Shown here one piece after another: positions 25,811-34,806 of a stretch of 64,000 nt of DNA. Every line of letters begins with the position of its first letter. Position 1 is the first letter of the stretch. The position numbers and the translations under genes were made by a program. Under the pieces are notes generated by a model. That model saw nothing but the letters and a program-made list of their open reading frames with translations, was not told where the DNA came from and did not search any database. The stretch comes from CAZMGV01 sp964565925 (GTDB lineage: Bacteria > JAGRBM01 > JAHCIT01), in assembly GCA_964565925.1 (NCBI GenBank), contig CAZMGV010000014.1:73242-137241 (forward strand), written 5' to 3'.

Positions 25811-27475
25811 GTGCCGCGTCTTGTTTTTGTCAGCGACCCTACCCGCGTTCTGGAAATCGCCAAGGATCTCATTTCGATCGGCCGCATGCCGGACAACGAC
25901 ATCGAGATCCCCGATTCCATGATCTCCAGACGGCATGTCGAAATCCGCAAGGAAAACGGCGGATATGTCGTCTATGACAACAACTCGCTGAACGGCACTT
26001 TCGTCAACGGCGAACGCATCCAGAAGATCGCCCTGAAAAACGGCGATGTCCTGCTGGTGGGCCGCGAAAAGCTGACCTTCGAGGACGGCGCTGGCGCTGC
26101 ACCCGCCGTCAAGGTCCCCGACGGCCTGTTCGACCAGACCGGCTCCGGCGCCAAACCGGGCGTGCCCAAGGGCGAGGTCGTGCTCTCGCTCGACCAGATG
26201 CAGAACCTGTACGGTCTGGACAAGGACGCCCTGTCCGGAAGGAAACAGGCGGTCCAGAGCGGCGGAGACAAGTCCCGCCAGTTCTACATCCTCTACCAGA
26301 TCGGCCGCCTGATTAACGGCAACAACGACCTGAACGACCTCCTCTCGACGGCACTGGGGCTGATTTTCGAAGTCATCCAGGCCGAGCGCGGGGCCGTGTT
26401 CCTGCTGGACCCGCGCGGCGAGCCGCAACTGATGAACTGGCGGACCCGTTCGGAAGGGAATTCGGGCGATGCCTTCCGCGTCAGCCGGACCATCCTGGAC
26501 AAGGTGGTGAAAGAGAGAGTCAGCATCCTGACCTCCGACGCCAAATACGATCCCCGCTTCGAGGCCGGCGAATCGATCGCCCGCTTCAGCATCCGCTCGG
26601 CGCTCTGCGTCCCGGTATGGGAACGGACGGAGATTTCAGGGGCGATCTATCTGGACAATGTGGCCGCCAGCGCCTTCAGCGAAAACGATCTCGAGCTTCT
26701 GACCGCCATCGCGAACCAGGTCGCCATCGGCGTCTCGAACGTGCGGCTGACCGAAAAGCTGGCCAAGGAAGCGGTCGTCCGTACGAAACTCGAGATGTAC
26801 CACTCGCCCGACGTGGTCGAGATGCTGCTCGAGCAGAACAACAACCTGCAGATGGCCTCCCTCGATGCGCAGGAAAAGGAAGCGACGATCCTGTTCAGCG
26901 ACATCTCCGGCTTCACCAACATGTCGACCAAGTTCCGGCCGGCGGAGATCGCCTTCCTGCTGAACGGCTACTTCGAAGAGATGACGAAGGTGATCTTCCG
27001 GCACCGGGGGTCGATCAACAAGTTCATCGGCGACGCCATCATGGCCCTCTGGGGCGCACCGATCAGCCACCAGGGCGACGCGGCACTAGCGGTGGCAGCG
27101 GCCATCGAGATGCTCAAGCGGCTCGACAGCTACATGATGAACGTCGACGAATCGAAGCGGTTCAAGATCCGCATCGGCGTCAACACGGGCCCGGTGATCG
27201 CGGGCAACATCGGTTCAACGAAGCGCATGGAATACACCGTGATCGGCGACACTGTGAACACGGCCCAGCGGCTGGAGAGCGTCGCGCCGAAGAACGGCGT
27301 CCTGATCGGCGAGAGCACCGCGCAGAAGGTGAAACATCTGTACCGCTTGAAAGACGTGGGCCTGCTCAAGCTCAAGGGGAAAGAGGGCGGCACCCGCGCC
27401 TACGAAGTGCTGTTCCAGGAGATGGATCAGCTTCCGGATGTCCTGAAGGACCCGCAGATCCTCAAGCGGATGTGA
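25811..27475 (+). CDS. FHA-GAF class III adenylate/guanylate cyclase
   Basis: The 554-residue soluble protein has three domains. The FHA domain (~1-95; SIGRMPDNDI, SRRHVEI, NGTFVNG) binds phosphothreonine peptides. A GAF domain spans ~160-320. The class III cyclase domain (~355-545) has metal-binding Asp residues in LFSDISGFT and GDAIMALWG, and a ribose/transition-state segment VIGDTVNTAQRLE with Asn and Arg, so it should be active. It probably makes cAMP in response to a Ser/Thr-kinase signal and a small ligand. The start is GTG with GAGG 6 bases upstream. It ends 28 bp from the convergent quinone oxidoreductase gene. Confidence 0.92.
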   Translation: MPRLVFVSDPTRVLEIAKDLISIGRMPDNDIEIPDSMISRRHVEIRKENGGYVVYDNNSLNGTFVNGERIQKIALKNGDVLLVGREKLTFEDGAGAAPAVKVPDGLFDQTGSGAKPGVPKGEVVLSLDQMQNLYGLDKDALSGRKQAVQSGGDKSRQFYILYQIGRLINGNNDLNDLLSTALGLIFEVIQAERGAVFLLDPRGEPQLMNWRTRSEGNSGDAFRVSRTILDKVVKERVSILTSDAKYDPRFEAGESIARFSIRSALCVPVWERTEISGAIYLDNVAASAFSENDLELLTAIANQVAIGVSNVRLTEKLAKEAVVRTKLEMYHSPDVVEMLLEQNNNLQMASLDAQEKEATILFSDISGFTNMSTKFRPAEIAFLLNGYFEEMTKVIFRHRGSINKFIGDAIMALWGAPISHQGDAALAVAAAIEMLKRLDSYMMNVDESKRFKIRIGVNTGPVIAGNIGSTKRMEYTVIGDTVNTAQRLESVAPKNGVLIGESTAQKVKHLYRLKDVGLLKLKGKEGGTRAYEVLFQEMDQLPDVLKDPQILKRM

Positions 27476-27503
27476 GCCGCGACGTCCGGACGTCCGCGCC
27501 GAA

Positions 27504-28481
27504 TCAGCCGAACGTCAGTACGGATTTCCCCAGCACCTTGCGGCCGCCCAGATCGGCGAGTCCCTTCACGGCGTCTTCCAGCCGGTAGCTGCTTTTCACA
27601 ACCGGTTTGATCTTGCCGGCCGAATACAGGTCGAACAGTTCCTTCTGGGCCTGCGCGATCAGCGCGGTGTTGTGCTTGCGGTATTCGCCCCAGTGGAGCC
27701 CGACAATGGCGATATTCTTGAGCAGGATCCGGTTCGCCTGGATCGACGGGATCTTTCCGCCCGCAAATCCGATCACGAGCAGGCGCCCCTCGAAGGCAAT
27801 GCACTTGGTGGACAGATCGAAAATCTCTCCGCCGACCGGATCGTAGATGACATCGGCGCCGTGGCCGCCGGTAATCTCTTTCACCTTGTCGACCCAGCCG
27901 GCGTTGCGGTAGTCGAGGCAGTAGTCGGCGCCCTGCTCCTTGCAGAAGGCGAACTTGTCCTCACCACCCACGGCCGCGATCACCTTCGCGCCCATCGCCT
28001 TGCCGATCTGGACGGCGGCCGAGCCGACGCCGCCCGCCGCCGCATGAACCAGCAGCCACTCTCCCGCCTTCAGCGCCGCGCGGTATTTCAGCGCGAAATA
28101 GGACGTCTGGTAGACGATCGGCATGGCGGCCGCCTCGACAAAACTCATCTTCTCGGGAATCCGGTAACAGGCGGCGGCGCTGGCCACCGTCTGCTCGGCG
28201 TATCCGCCGGTGTTGACCATCGCCATCACGCGGTCGCCCGCCTTGAAGCCGGTCACGTCCGCGCCCACCGCATCGATGGTCCCCGACACTTCGCCTCCCG
28301 GGGTGAACGGGAACGGCGGCTTGATCTGGTATTTCCCCTGGACCTGGAGGATGTCGAAAAAGTTGAGCGCGGCGGCGCCGGTTTTGATACGCACTTCACC
28401 CGGACCGGGCATCGGCGGCGGAATATCGACCAGCTTCATCTGTGAAGGTTCGCACCATTCGGTCACTTGCCAGGCTTTCAT
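27504..28481 (-). CDS. Zinc-independent quinone oxidoreductase (MDR superfamily, QOR-like)
   Basis: The 325-residue medium-chain dehydrogenase/reductase has a GroES-like N-terminal domain (PGPGEVRIKTGAAALNFFD, PGGEVSGTIDAVG) and a Rossmann NADPH site (HAAAGGVGSAAVQIGKAMGA). It lacks the zinc ligands of alcohol dehydrogenases, as usual for NADPH:quinone reductases and enoyl-reductase-like relatives. The exact substrate is unknown. A GGGGA sits 7 bases before the ATG. It stands as a single gene, convergent with the cyclase. Confidence 0.88.
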   Translation of the reverse strand: MKAWQVTEWCEPSQMKLVDIPPPMPGPGEVRIKTGAAALNFFDILQVQGKYQIKPPFPFTPGGEVSGTIDAVGADVTGFKAGDRVMAMVNTGGYAEQTVASAAACYRIPEKMSFVEAAAMPIVYQTSYFALKYRAALKAGEWLLVHAAAGGVGSAAVQIGKAMGAKVIAAVGGEDKFAFCKEQGADYCLDYRNAGWVDKVKEITGGHGADVIYDPVGGEIFDLSTKCIAFEGRLLVIGFAGGKIPSIQANRILLKNIAIVGLHWGEYRKHNTALIAQAQKELFDLYSAGKIKPVVKSSYRLEDAVKGLADLGGRKVLGKSVLTFG

Positions 28482-28627
28482 CTGTCGGTCCCCGATCTTC
28501 CGGATTGTGATTGGCGGACTTCAGCCGCCGGATCATTTTCAGCAGGCCCGAGCCTAACCGTTTGAATCCGGTCTGCCGAGGGGGAATCCGGCACTGCCAG
28601 GGCAGGAAAAAACGGCCCGGAACCCTC

Positions 28628-28656
28628 TTGCCACGCCCCTAACTTCTGGCTACTAG
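28628..28656 (+). promoter_or_regulatory. Probable promoter for tRNA-Asn
   Basis: TTGCCA (28628-28633), a 17-bp spacer and TACTAG (28651-28656), about 42 bases before the mature tRNA. The -10 match is 3/6. Confidence 0.4.
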
Positions 28657-28698
28657 AGGGGTCCCGGCGGTTCCCCGCGGACCGCCTTCTTACGCCAC

Positions 28699-28774
28699 TC
28701 CGGTGTAGCTCAGTTGGTAGAGCAGCGGACTGTTAATCCGCGTGTCCCTGGTTCGAGCCCAGGCACCGGAGCCA
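28699..28774 (+). tRNA. tRNA-Asn (anticodon GTT)
   Basis: A full 76-nt cloverleaf. Acceptor stem TCCGGTG pairs with CACCGGA, the D arm is GCTC/GAGC, the anticodon stem GCGGA/TCCGC holds the loop CTGTTAA with GTT at 28732-28734, and the T arm CCTGG/CCAGG holds TTCGAGC. Discriminator G and CCA are encoded. It lies in a 366-bp gap between protein genes and shows no sign of an integrated element next to it. Confidence 0.97.
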
Positions 28775-28847
28775 CTTTTCCCCGGGGCGTTGAACCCGCT
28801 TCCACCACCCAAAAATGAACGAACAGGCAGCTTCCCGGCCGGGCAGC

Positions 28848-29564
28848 TCAGAACTTCTCGCGCAGGATTTCCCGTTTCAGGTAAGGAATCTCTTTGGCCG
28901 TATCGAGCGGCCTGCCGTCGCGGCCGGTAACGGTGAACAGGTCGTGTGCCCGGCCTTGCACGGTGGAGATTTCGGCGTTCACGATCTTGATCCCCTGGAG
29001 CGCGAACGCCCGGGTAATCCGGAACAGCAGACCTCGGCTGTCGGCGGCGCCGATTTCGAGGACGGTCGCGCCGGATACCTCACGTCCTTCGATGGTCAGA
29101 TCGCGGGGCTGGTCGCACGGCGGATCGCGGGTCGTGTTCCCGAGGCTGCCGAAGCGGTCGGCCAGTGTACGTCCGAAGGCGGCAAGCGCCGCATCCGAGG
29201 GAACCCGGAATTCGGTGTCGATCAGGATCGTTCCGTCGCTGCGCGGATACAGTCCCGCCTTCTGGATGGAACCGGTATGCAGGGCGACAGCGGCCGTGAC
29301 ATTCGGCATCGACCAGGGACCGTTCATCGAAAACGTGGTGAGGTGGTAGCCGAGCCCCTGCCGGGTGAGTTCCCAGCCAACGGGATTCTGGACAAAATTC
29401 TTGAGCGGATAGCCGGGGTGATTGAGGATCAGGTTCAGGTGGCGTGTGCGGCGCTCCGCTTCGACCCGCGAGTCGTAACCGCCGGGCATCCGGTCCAGCT
29501 CATGCCGCCTGAACTTTTCCAGCTCCGGATGTGCGCCCGCGCTGACGGTTCCACTGGTTTCCAT
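28848..29564 (-). CDS. ACT-domain protein resembling the C-terminal part of GlnD
   Basis: The 238-residue protein ends (~160-238) in a clear ACT domain (VLEIGAADSRGLLFRITRAFALQGI, NAEISTVQGRAHDLFTVTG) very like the ACT repeats of PII uridylyltransferase GlnD. The N-terminal 160 residues contain a weaker ACT-like half (LNLILNHPGYPLKNF, LHTGSIQKAGLYPRSDG). No nucleotidyltransferase or HD domain is present, so it is not GlnD itself. It probably senses an amino acid such as glutamine and regulates a partner; the partner is not evident. It lies just after tRNA-Asn on the opposite strand. Confidence 0.7.
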   Translation of the reverse strand: METSGTVSAGAHPELEKFRRHELDRMPGGYDSRVEAERRTRHLNLILNHPGYPLKNFVQNPVGWELTRQGLGYHLTTFSMNGPWSMPNVTAAVALHTGSIQKAGLYPRSDGTILIDTEFRVPSDAALAAFGRTLADRFGSLGNTTRDPPCDQPRDLTIEGREVSGATVLEIGAADSRGLLFRITRAFALQGIKIVNAEISTVQGRAHDLFTVTGRDGRPLDTAKEIPYLKREILREKF

Positions 29565-29859
29565 GTTCTCTGTTCTCTGCCCCGTGCCCGGTTAATGGAC
29601 TCGCTCGATGCGCCCGATCCTATACACATCTGTTAACGGTGACGACGGCATCTGCCCCTACCAGTAATAAATTTACACCGCTGATTCCCGTTCACGGACA
29701 GGCTGCACCCCTTTTGTTCAGCTTGTGCCGCCGCTGTCACAGACATGCCCGATTCGCAGTCACAGCTGTCCACAACCGTTCAGTTCCGGAACAGCCCTCT
29801 GCCCCTTTTGGTTCCCGGTTGCCCGGAGATTCCCAAAAGGTTTATGAACCTTCTGAATC

Positions 29860-30222
29860 ATGGAGATCTTCAAGGAGTTCACGCTCGAGTCCGCCCACCG
29901 GCTGCCCAACGTTCCGGACGGGCACAAGTGCGCACGCCTGCACGGCCATTCGTTCCGGATCGGCGTGCATGTGTCGGGTCCGGTCGGGAAAGAGTCGGGA
30001 TGGATCATGGATTTCGCCGACGTGAAGGAGGCGTTCCAGCCGATTCACGATCAGCTCGACCATCGCTATCTGAACGACGTCGAAGGGCTCGCGAACCCGA
30101 CCAGCGAACACCTGTCCAGGTGGATCTGGAAGCGGCTGAAACCCCGGCTGCCCAATCTTTCAAAGATCGTGATTCACGAAACCTGCACGTCAGGGTGTGT
30201 TTACTGCGGCGAAGACGGCTGA
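29860..30222 (+). CDS. queD: 6-carboxy-5,6,7,8-tetrahydropterin synthase
   Basis: The 120-residue enzyme makes 6-carboxytetrahydropterin from dihydroneopterin triphosphate in the queuosine/7-deazaguanine pathway. Zinc histidines are in ESAHRL and RLHGHSF, and the catalytic Cys is in HKCARLHG. The C-terminus reads ETCTSGCVYC, with one more Cys than the usual CTAGC-Y-R ending, giving C-x3-C-x2-C. The other que genes are absent from the window. The last 22 bp overlap the end of the convergent deoxyribosyltransferase-like gene. The 295-bp upstream gap shows no gene or clear riboswitch. Confidence 0.93.
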   Translation: MEIFKEFTLESAHRLPNVPDGHKCARLHGHSFRIGVHVSGPVGKESGWIMDFADVKEAFQPIHDQLDHRYLNDVEGLANPTSEHLSRWIWKRLKPRLPNLSKIVIHETCTSGCVYCGEDG

Positions 30223-30911
30223 CCCGTTTCCTTCTGCAGCGCCATCAGCGCTTCCACCAGCTTTTCCGTTCTCGGCTTTCCCGGCGAAAGCCGCCGGAGA
30301 TTTTCCAGAATCTGCCAGACCCGGCATCCGAACCCGACTGTCTCTGCGACCTGCGTCGGCAGGTCGTGTCCACGAGTATGCCGTGCACTGCCAGCAGTCT
30401 TGCCGCCAGCCTTGGCAATCGCGGTCCGGATCGCTTCCGGCACTTTGTTCAAATTATCCACCGTCGCAAAACCGGGAGTGAGCCCGATCAGCATGGAGTT
30501 GTCGATACCGGCGAACGCCGAACGGTCGTCGCGCTTATAGATGACAAGCGGCACGCCGGCCGTAAAGGCGACGGCGGTCTCCACCACTCCGCCCTCGTCC
30601 GGCACCCGTCCGTTCATGTTGAAGACGAGCCCGTCCGAGAGTTCGAGAATCTGATAAAGGTCGAGCGCGAATACGGCCCGGCTGACGAACTGGTTTATCG
30701 GTTTCAGCAGCGGCCCGCCGTAGTCGGCATCGCCCGCAAACTTCATGACGTAGGCTTCGAGGCCGTCCCGGTGGGGCAGAAAGGTCCGGAAGCCGGCCGC
30801 CTCCAGGGTCCGGGCGAGCAGTTCCATACCGGCAATCTCTTCGGGGCAGAACAGCGGCCCCGAACAGTAAATGAGCTTTTTCGGGTTCTCGGTCGAGCGG
30901 TTTCCGGCCAT
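30201..30911 (-). CDS. Nucleoside 2-deoxyribosyltransferase-like protein
   Basis: The 236-residue protein has the Rossmann-like N-terminal pattern of nucleoside 2-deoxyribosyltransferases. LIYCSGPLFCPEE corresponds to the usual YLAGPLF start, with a GFRTFLPHRDG strand, ALDLYQILELSDGLVFNMNG, and DEGGVVETAVAFTAGVPLVIYK carrying the likely nucleophilic Glu. The C-terminal ~70 residues are an unassigned helical extension. Such enzymes exchange or hydrolyse nucleobases in salvage. Its 3' end overlaps queD (antisense, 22 bp). Confidence 0.75.
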   Translation of the reverse strand: MAGNRSTENPKKLIYCSGPLFCPEEIAGMELLARTLEAAGFRTFLPHRDGLEAYVMKFAGDADYGGPLLKPINQFVSRAVFALDLYQILELSDGLVFNMNGRVPDEGGVVETAVAFTAGVPLVIYKRDDRSAFAGIDNSMLIGLTPGFATVDNLNKVPEAIRTAIAKAGGKTAGSARHTRGHDLPTQVAETVGFGCRVWQILENLRRLSPGKPRTEKLVEALMALQKETGQPSSPQ

Positions 30912-31050
30912 AAAGCTCCTGTCCAGTTTTCAAGGAGTTACAGCTTCACCAGCATTTGCATCTGAAACAAACGGACGAATATCCTTTTTGACATAACGAA
31001 GGAACGGCCCCGGAGCCCCGCGCCGGGTACACAGGTGAGGACGCTTTCCC

Positions 31051-31539
31051 ATGGCGACGGATGTGAATCTCAAGCATCAGCAGCTTCAGAACGCGGTCCG
31101 CTACCTGAAGACGAATCATCCGTACGACGCGCTCAAGCACCTGCGCCAGCTACAGGCCACCTATCCCAAGGACGCCGTCATCCAGTCGTACCTGGGGCTC
31201 GCGCTGGTGCTCACCAAGGCCGACACCGAAAAGGGAATGGTCCTGTGCGCCGATGCGGCGGAAGCGTCCATGCACCGGCCCGAATGCATCGCCAACTTCG
31301 TCCGCGTATGCCTGAAAACCGGCGACCGCGAGCGGGCGGCCTCGGCCATGAACGAGGGGCTGGCGCTGCACTCCGACCACAGGGAACTCAACCAGCTCGC
31401 CTGGCAGATGGGGATCCGGCGCAAGCCGTTTTTCAGTTTCCTGCCGCGCAGCAACTTCATGAACCGCATGACCGGCCGGATCACCTGGTGGCTGGGCGTC
31501 GGCAGATCGAACGACCCCAAGCGCGCCCTGCCCCGCTAG
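31051..31539 (+). CDS. TPR-like helical protein of unknown function
   Basis: The 162-residue soluble protein consists of helix pairs resembling tetratricopeptide repeats: LKTNHPYDALKHLRQLQATYPKDAVIQSYLG, then CLKTGDRERAASAMNEGLALHSDHRELNQL. The C-terminal ~40 residues are basic. No enzymatic motif is seen; a protein-protein contact role is inferred from the fold. GAGG lies ~13 bases before the ATG. It ends 28 bp from the convergent comM gene. Confidence 0.72.
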   Translation: MATDVNLKHQQLQNAVRYLKTNHPYDALKHLRQLQATYPKDAVIQSYLGLALVLTKADTEKGMVLCADAAEASMHRPECIANFVRVCLKTGDRERAASAMNEGLALHSDHRELNQLAWQMGIRRKPFFSFLPRSNFMNRMTGRITWWLGVGRSNDPKRALPR

Positions 31540-31567
31540 TAACGAATATCAGACAGATCTCTTTCTT

Positions 31568-33103
31568 CTATGCTGCTTCCTGGCGCAGCGGCCGGTCGAG
31601 CGAGCGGTACTGGACCGCCTCGGCCAGATGCGCGGGGCCGATCACCTGTGCGCCATCGAGGTCCGCGATAGTCCGGCCCACCTTGATGATCCGGTCATAG
31701 GCCCGGGCCGAGAGCCCCAGCCGGTCCACCACCCGCTCGAGCAACCGTTCGGCCTCTTTGTCCAGCGGGCAGTATTCGCGCCTGAGTTGCGGTGTCATCC
31801 GGGCGTTGACGTGAATGCCGTGCTTCTGGAACCGGCGGGACTGGATCTCGCGAAGGGCGAGCACCCGTTTACGAAGTTCGGCTGACCCCTCTCCTTTGCG
31901 AGTATCGGCGAGATCCCGGTAGCGGACGGCACCCACCTCGACCTGGATGTCGATCCGGTCGAGCAGCGGGCCGGAGATGCGCGAACGGTAGCGCCGGATC
32001 TGTTCCACCGAACAGGAACATTCGTGGTACGGATCGCCGAGATAGCCGCATGGGCACGGGTTCATCGCCGCCACGAGCATGAACCGGGCCGGATAGGTGA
32101 GCGAAATCGCCGCCCGGGCGATGGTGACGTGGCCTTCTTCGAGCGGCTGGCGGAGCACTTCGAGCACGTTGCGCTGGAACTCCGGCAGTTCGTCCAGAAA
32201 CAGGACGCCGTTGGTGGCCAGCGAGACTTCGCCGGGCTTTGGAATCGCACCGCCGCCAATCAGCCCCGCGTCGGACAGCGTGTGGTGCGGGGCCCGGAAC
32301 GGCCGCTCGCGAAGCAGCCCGCTCTTTTTCGGCAGAAGCCCCATGACCGAATGGACCTTGGAAGTCTCCAGCGCCTCGTCGAAGTTAAGCGGCGGCAGAA
32401 TGGTCGGCAGGCGTCTGGCCAGCATCGTCTTGCCGGCCCCCGGCGGTCCGATCAGCAGGATGTTGTGCCCGCCGGCGGCGGCCACTTCGAGAGCGCGCTT
32501 GGCGTGCTCCTGTCCGCGGATGTCCTGCAGGTCGATGGGGCTCGTGGCGCGGGTTTCGGATTCTGTCACCGGCACCGCCGGTTCGATCTGGATCTCCCCG
32601 CCGATGAACTTGACCACTTCCGTGAGGGTCTCGACCGGGATCACCGTCACCCGGTCCACGACGGCGGCCTCGGGCGCGTTCTCGCGCGGGACGATCAGCG
32701 CCCGGACTTTCTCCCGGGCCGCCAGCGCCGCAACGGAGAGCACGCCGCGCACCGGACGCAGGCTTCCGTCCAGCGACAGTTCACCGACGACCATGAAGTC
32801 TTTCAGTTTTTCCACGTCCGCCTGACCGCTCGCCGCCAGCACCGCCAGCGCGATCGGCAGGTCGAGGGCGGAGCCGTCCTTGCGGATGTCGGCCGGAGCC
32901 AGACTGATCGTGATGTGACGGCCGGGAAAATCGAAACCGCTGTTCTTGATGGCCGACTTCACCCGGTCGGTGCCCTCGCGAACGGCGGTATCGGCCAGCC
33001 CCACCGTGGCGACTTTCGGCATCCCCATCTGGAGGTCAACCTCCACACAGACCGGGTAGGCGTCGATACCGAGAACGGCGGCGCTTCGGGTGACTGCAAG
33101 CAT
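31568..33103 (-). CDS. comM: YifB/ComM family Mg-chelatase-like AAA+ ATPase
   Basis: The 511-residue protein has an N-terminal Lon-protease-like S5 fold (VEVDLQMGMPKVATVGLAD, RKDGSALDLPIALAVLAASG). A Mg-chelatase-type AAA+ domain follows with Walker A GPPGAGKTM, Walker B LFLDELPEF and the C-rich insert MNPCPCGY. A C-terminal helical domain ends near DRPLRQE. ComM is a hexameric helicase aiding branch migration in natural transformation; YifB homologues are widespread in non-competent bacteria too. The ATG at 33103 gives the standard start MLAVTRSAAVLGI. A possible minus-strand promoter (TTGTCA at 33209-33204, weak -10) lies upstream. Confidence 0.93.
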   Translation of the reverse strand: MLAVTRSAAVLGIDAYPVCVEVDLQMGMPKVATVGLADTAVREGTDRVKSAIKNSGFDFPGRHITISLAPADIRKDGSALDLPIALAVLAASGQADVEKLKDFMVVGELSLDGSLRPVRGVLSVAALAAREKVRALIVPRENAPEAAVVDRVTVIPVETLTEVVKFIGGEIQIEPAVPVTESETRATSPIDLQDIRGQEHAKRALEVAAAGGHNILLIGPPGAGKTMLARRLPTILPPLNFDEALETSKVHSVMGLLPKKSGLLRERPFRAPHHTLSDAGLIGGGAIPKPGEVSLATNGVLFLDELPEFQRNVLEVLRQPLEEGHVTIARAAISLTYPARFMLVAAMNPCPCGYLGDPYHECSCSVEQIRRYRSRISGPLLDRIDIQVEVGAVRYRDLADTRKGEGSAELRKRVLALREIQSRRFQKHGIHVNARMTPQLRREYCPLDKEAERLLERVVDRLGLSARAYDRIIKVGRTIADLDGAQVIGPAHLAEAVQYRSLDRPLRQEAA

Positions 33104-33254
33104 CTTAAAGTGGGTCCTTCCCGCACCTGGAAGTTCAACTTCCGGGCCGTCCGGCACGCCCCTCTCAATTCAGTCATTTCAATAACTTAGGCCGGACAGG
33201 CCATGACAATTTACGGCTCGCGTTCGGATTCCGAACATCATAGAGTGGCCCGGA

Positions 33255-34721
33255 ATGAACGGATTGCACCTCACCACCCGTTGGCGGGCCCGGTGGTTCC
33301 GGTCTCTGGTGACCGGACTGGGAGCCGGTTTCTGCTTATGGCTCAGCCCGATTCCAGCTCATGCACAGGTGAGTGATCCTTCAGGCGGCCTGCCCAGCGG
33401 CAAGCCCGATACACCGCAGGAGCAGAACCCCACCGACCTGCCCGACCTGCCCAGCGGCGAAAGTTTCCGCCCCAAAGACCGGCCCTTCACGGCAGAACCG
33501 GAAAAACCCGCGCCCGCTGCAGACGCAACGGCCGATGTTTCCGCAAAACCGGCGGTGCCCCCGTTCAGGTTCACCCAGATCACTCACGATGGCCTGTCGC
33601 ACACACCCTGCTGGGTCGCCGGCGGCAGACTGGTCTTTATCCGGTCGGAGGCCGACTATGACCCGGCCGGGGCAGACGCCGCGTTCTGGAAAAAGTTCGA
33701 CACCGGTGGCGAGGGACCGGACGCCGCAGCGGTCCACCCGATCAGCTACGCACGCGGGCAACTCGTGCTGCGCCAGCCCGACGGTTCCGAGCGGACGATC
33801 ACGCACTTCGAAGGCAAGCACCTGCGCGGGCTCCAGTGCGCGCCCTCGGGCGACTACGTTGCGGTGCTCGTCGGCACGCCCGGCGACAGGCCTTCGGAGC
33901 TGGCCATCGTCAACTGGCTGGTGGCGTCCGTATCCGCAGCCGATACGCCGCCACCCGGCCCGCCGCTGCTGATCGGGACCGACGATATCGAGGACTATAC
34001 CTGGGCAGAAACGGGCGAGCGTCTTTACGTGCTGAAAGACGGCCAGCCGTGGGCAATCGATTCGGCTACCTATTCAGCCGCCGGATCAACCAACGGCGGC
34101 ATCGCAAAGGTAAGGCTCCCGCCGTTCATCCGTAACCTCGAGTTTATGGCGCTCTGGGGCGGCCCCCGGACATCCGATCTCGTGCTCGCCGGGCTCGACC
34201 ACGACCGCAAGGGGAAACCGTTCGGCAACTCGCTCTATGTCGTGAACGTGAAGGCCGCCACGGCCGTGAAACTCCCGCCGCCGAAAAAGGGACTCGGCAC
34301 CCGGTTCGAGCAGTGGCTGCCCGCAACAAATCCTGGCGACGGCAAGGCGGTTCTTTACAGTTCCACCGACTTCACGCGGTTCAGGCTTTTCCGCAAGGAC
34401 CTCAAATCCGGCCAGCAGACGGAGTTACGGCCGCTGCCCGGCGACGCCGACGGCATCTGGAGATGGACCGGGACCGGCGGCGCCTCCCGGCCCGGCACCG
34501 TCAGGGGTCTTTGGGCCCGCTGGAACGGCGCGGCCTACGACCAGCTTTCGCTACTGGGCGAATCGGCCGACCCGCTCGCCGTGATCCGCGACGGCAACTT
34601 CCGCAGCGTGCAGCTGTCGCCGTCGGGCACTGAAGCCGTCGTCGATTTGGGCACCGGCGGCTCCGCCATCAACGGCCTGCAGATCCGGCGGGACCTGGGA
34701 CTGGTTGAACTGGGGAACTGA
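33255..34721 (+). CDS. Secreted TolB-like beta-propeller protein of unknown function
   Basis: The 488-residue protein has a signal peptide (basic start, hydrophobic core, likely cut after AHA near residue 37). A Pro/Asp-rich linker runs to ~100. Repeated beta-strand units typical of TolB/WD40-like propellers follow (ITHDGLSHTPCWVAGGRLVFI, LQCAPSGDYVAVLVG, VQLSPSGTEAVVDLG). No enzymatic motif is seen. It is probably periplasmic and may bind other proteins. No Tol-Pal genes are nearby. It ends in a bidirectional terminator shared with the cyclophilin gene. Confidence 0.72.
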   Translation: MNGLHLTTRWRARWFRSLVTGLGAGFCLWLSPIPAHAQVSDPSGGLPSGKPDTPQEQNPTDLPDLPSGESFRPKDRPFTAEPEKPAPAADATADVSAKPAVPPFRFTQITHDGLSHTPCWVAGGRLVFIRSEADYDPAGADAAFWKKFDTGGEGPDAAAVHPISYARGQLVLRQPDGSERTITHFEGKHLRGLQCAPSGDYVAVLVGTPGDRPSELAIVNWLVASVSAADTPPPGPPLLIGTDDIEDYTWAETGERLYVLKDGQPWAIDSATYSAAGSTNGGIAKVRLPPFIRNLEFMALWGGPRTSDLVLAGLDHDRKGKPFGNSLYVVNVKAATAVKLPPPKKGLGTRFEQWLPATNPGDGKAVLYSSTDFTRFRLFRKDLKSGQQTELRPLPGDADGIWRWTGTGGASRPGTVRGLWARWNGAAYDQLSLLGESADPLAVIRDGNFRSVQLSPSGTEAVVDLGTGGSAINGLQIRRDLGLVELGN

Positions 34722-34745
34722 ACACTCGGCCCGGCCAGACGCAAA

Positions 34746-34784
34746 ACCGGCGCCCTCCCCTTGGGAACGGCGCCGGTCCTGTTT
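34746..34784. terminator. Bidirectional intrinsic terminator
   Basis: Perfect 9-bp stem ACCGGCGCC (34746-34754) / GGCGCCGGT (34769-34777) with a 14-base loop. It is flanked by AAAA upstream and TTTT downstream (34782-34785 region), between two convergent genes. Confidence 0.78.
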
Positions 34785-34806
34785 TCAGATAATCAGTTAA
34801 GCGCGG

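Noticed and set aside
27481..27494. Perfect 14-bp palindrome GACGTCCGGACGTC between two convergent genes
   Set aside because: No loop and no T run; too short and GC-rich to distinguish from chance or a simple protein site.
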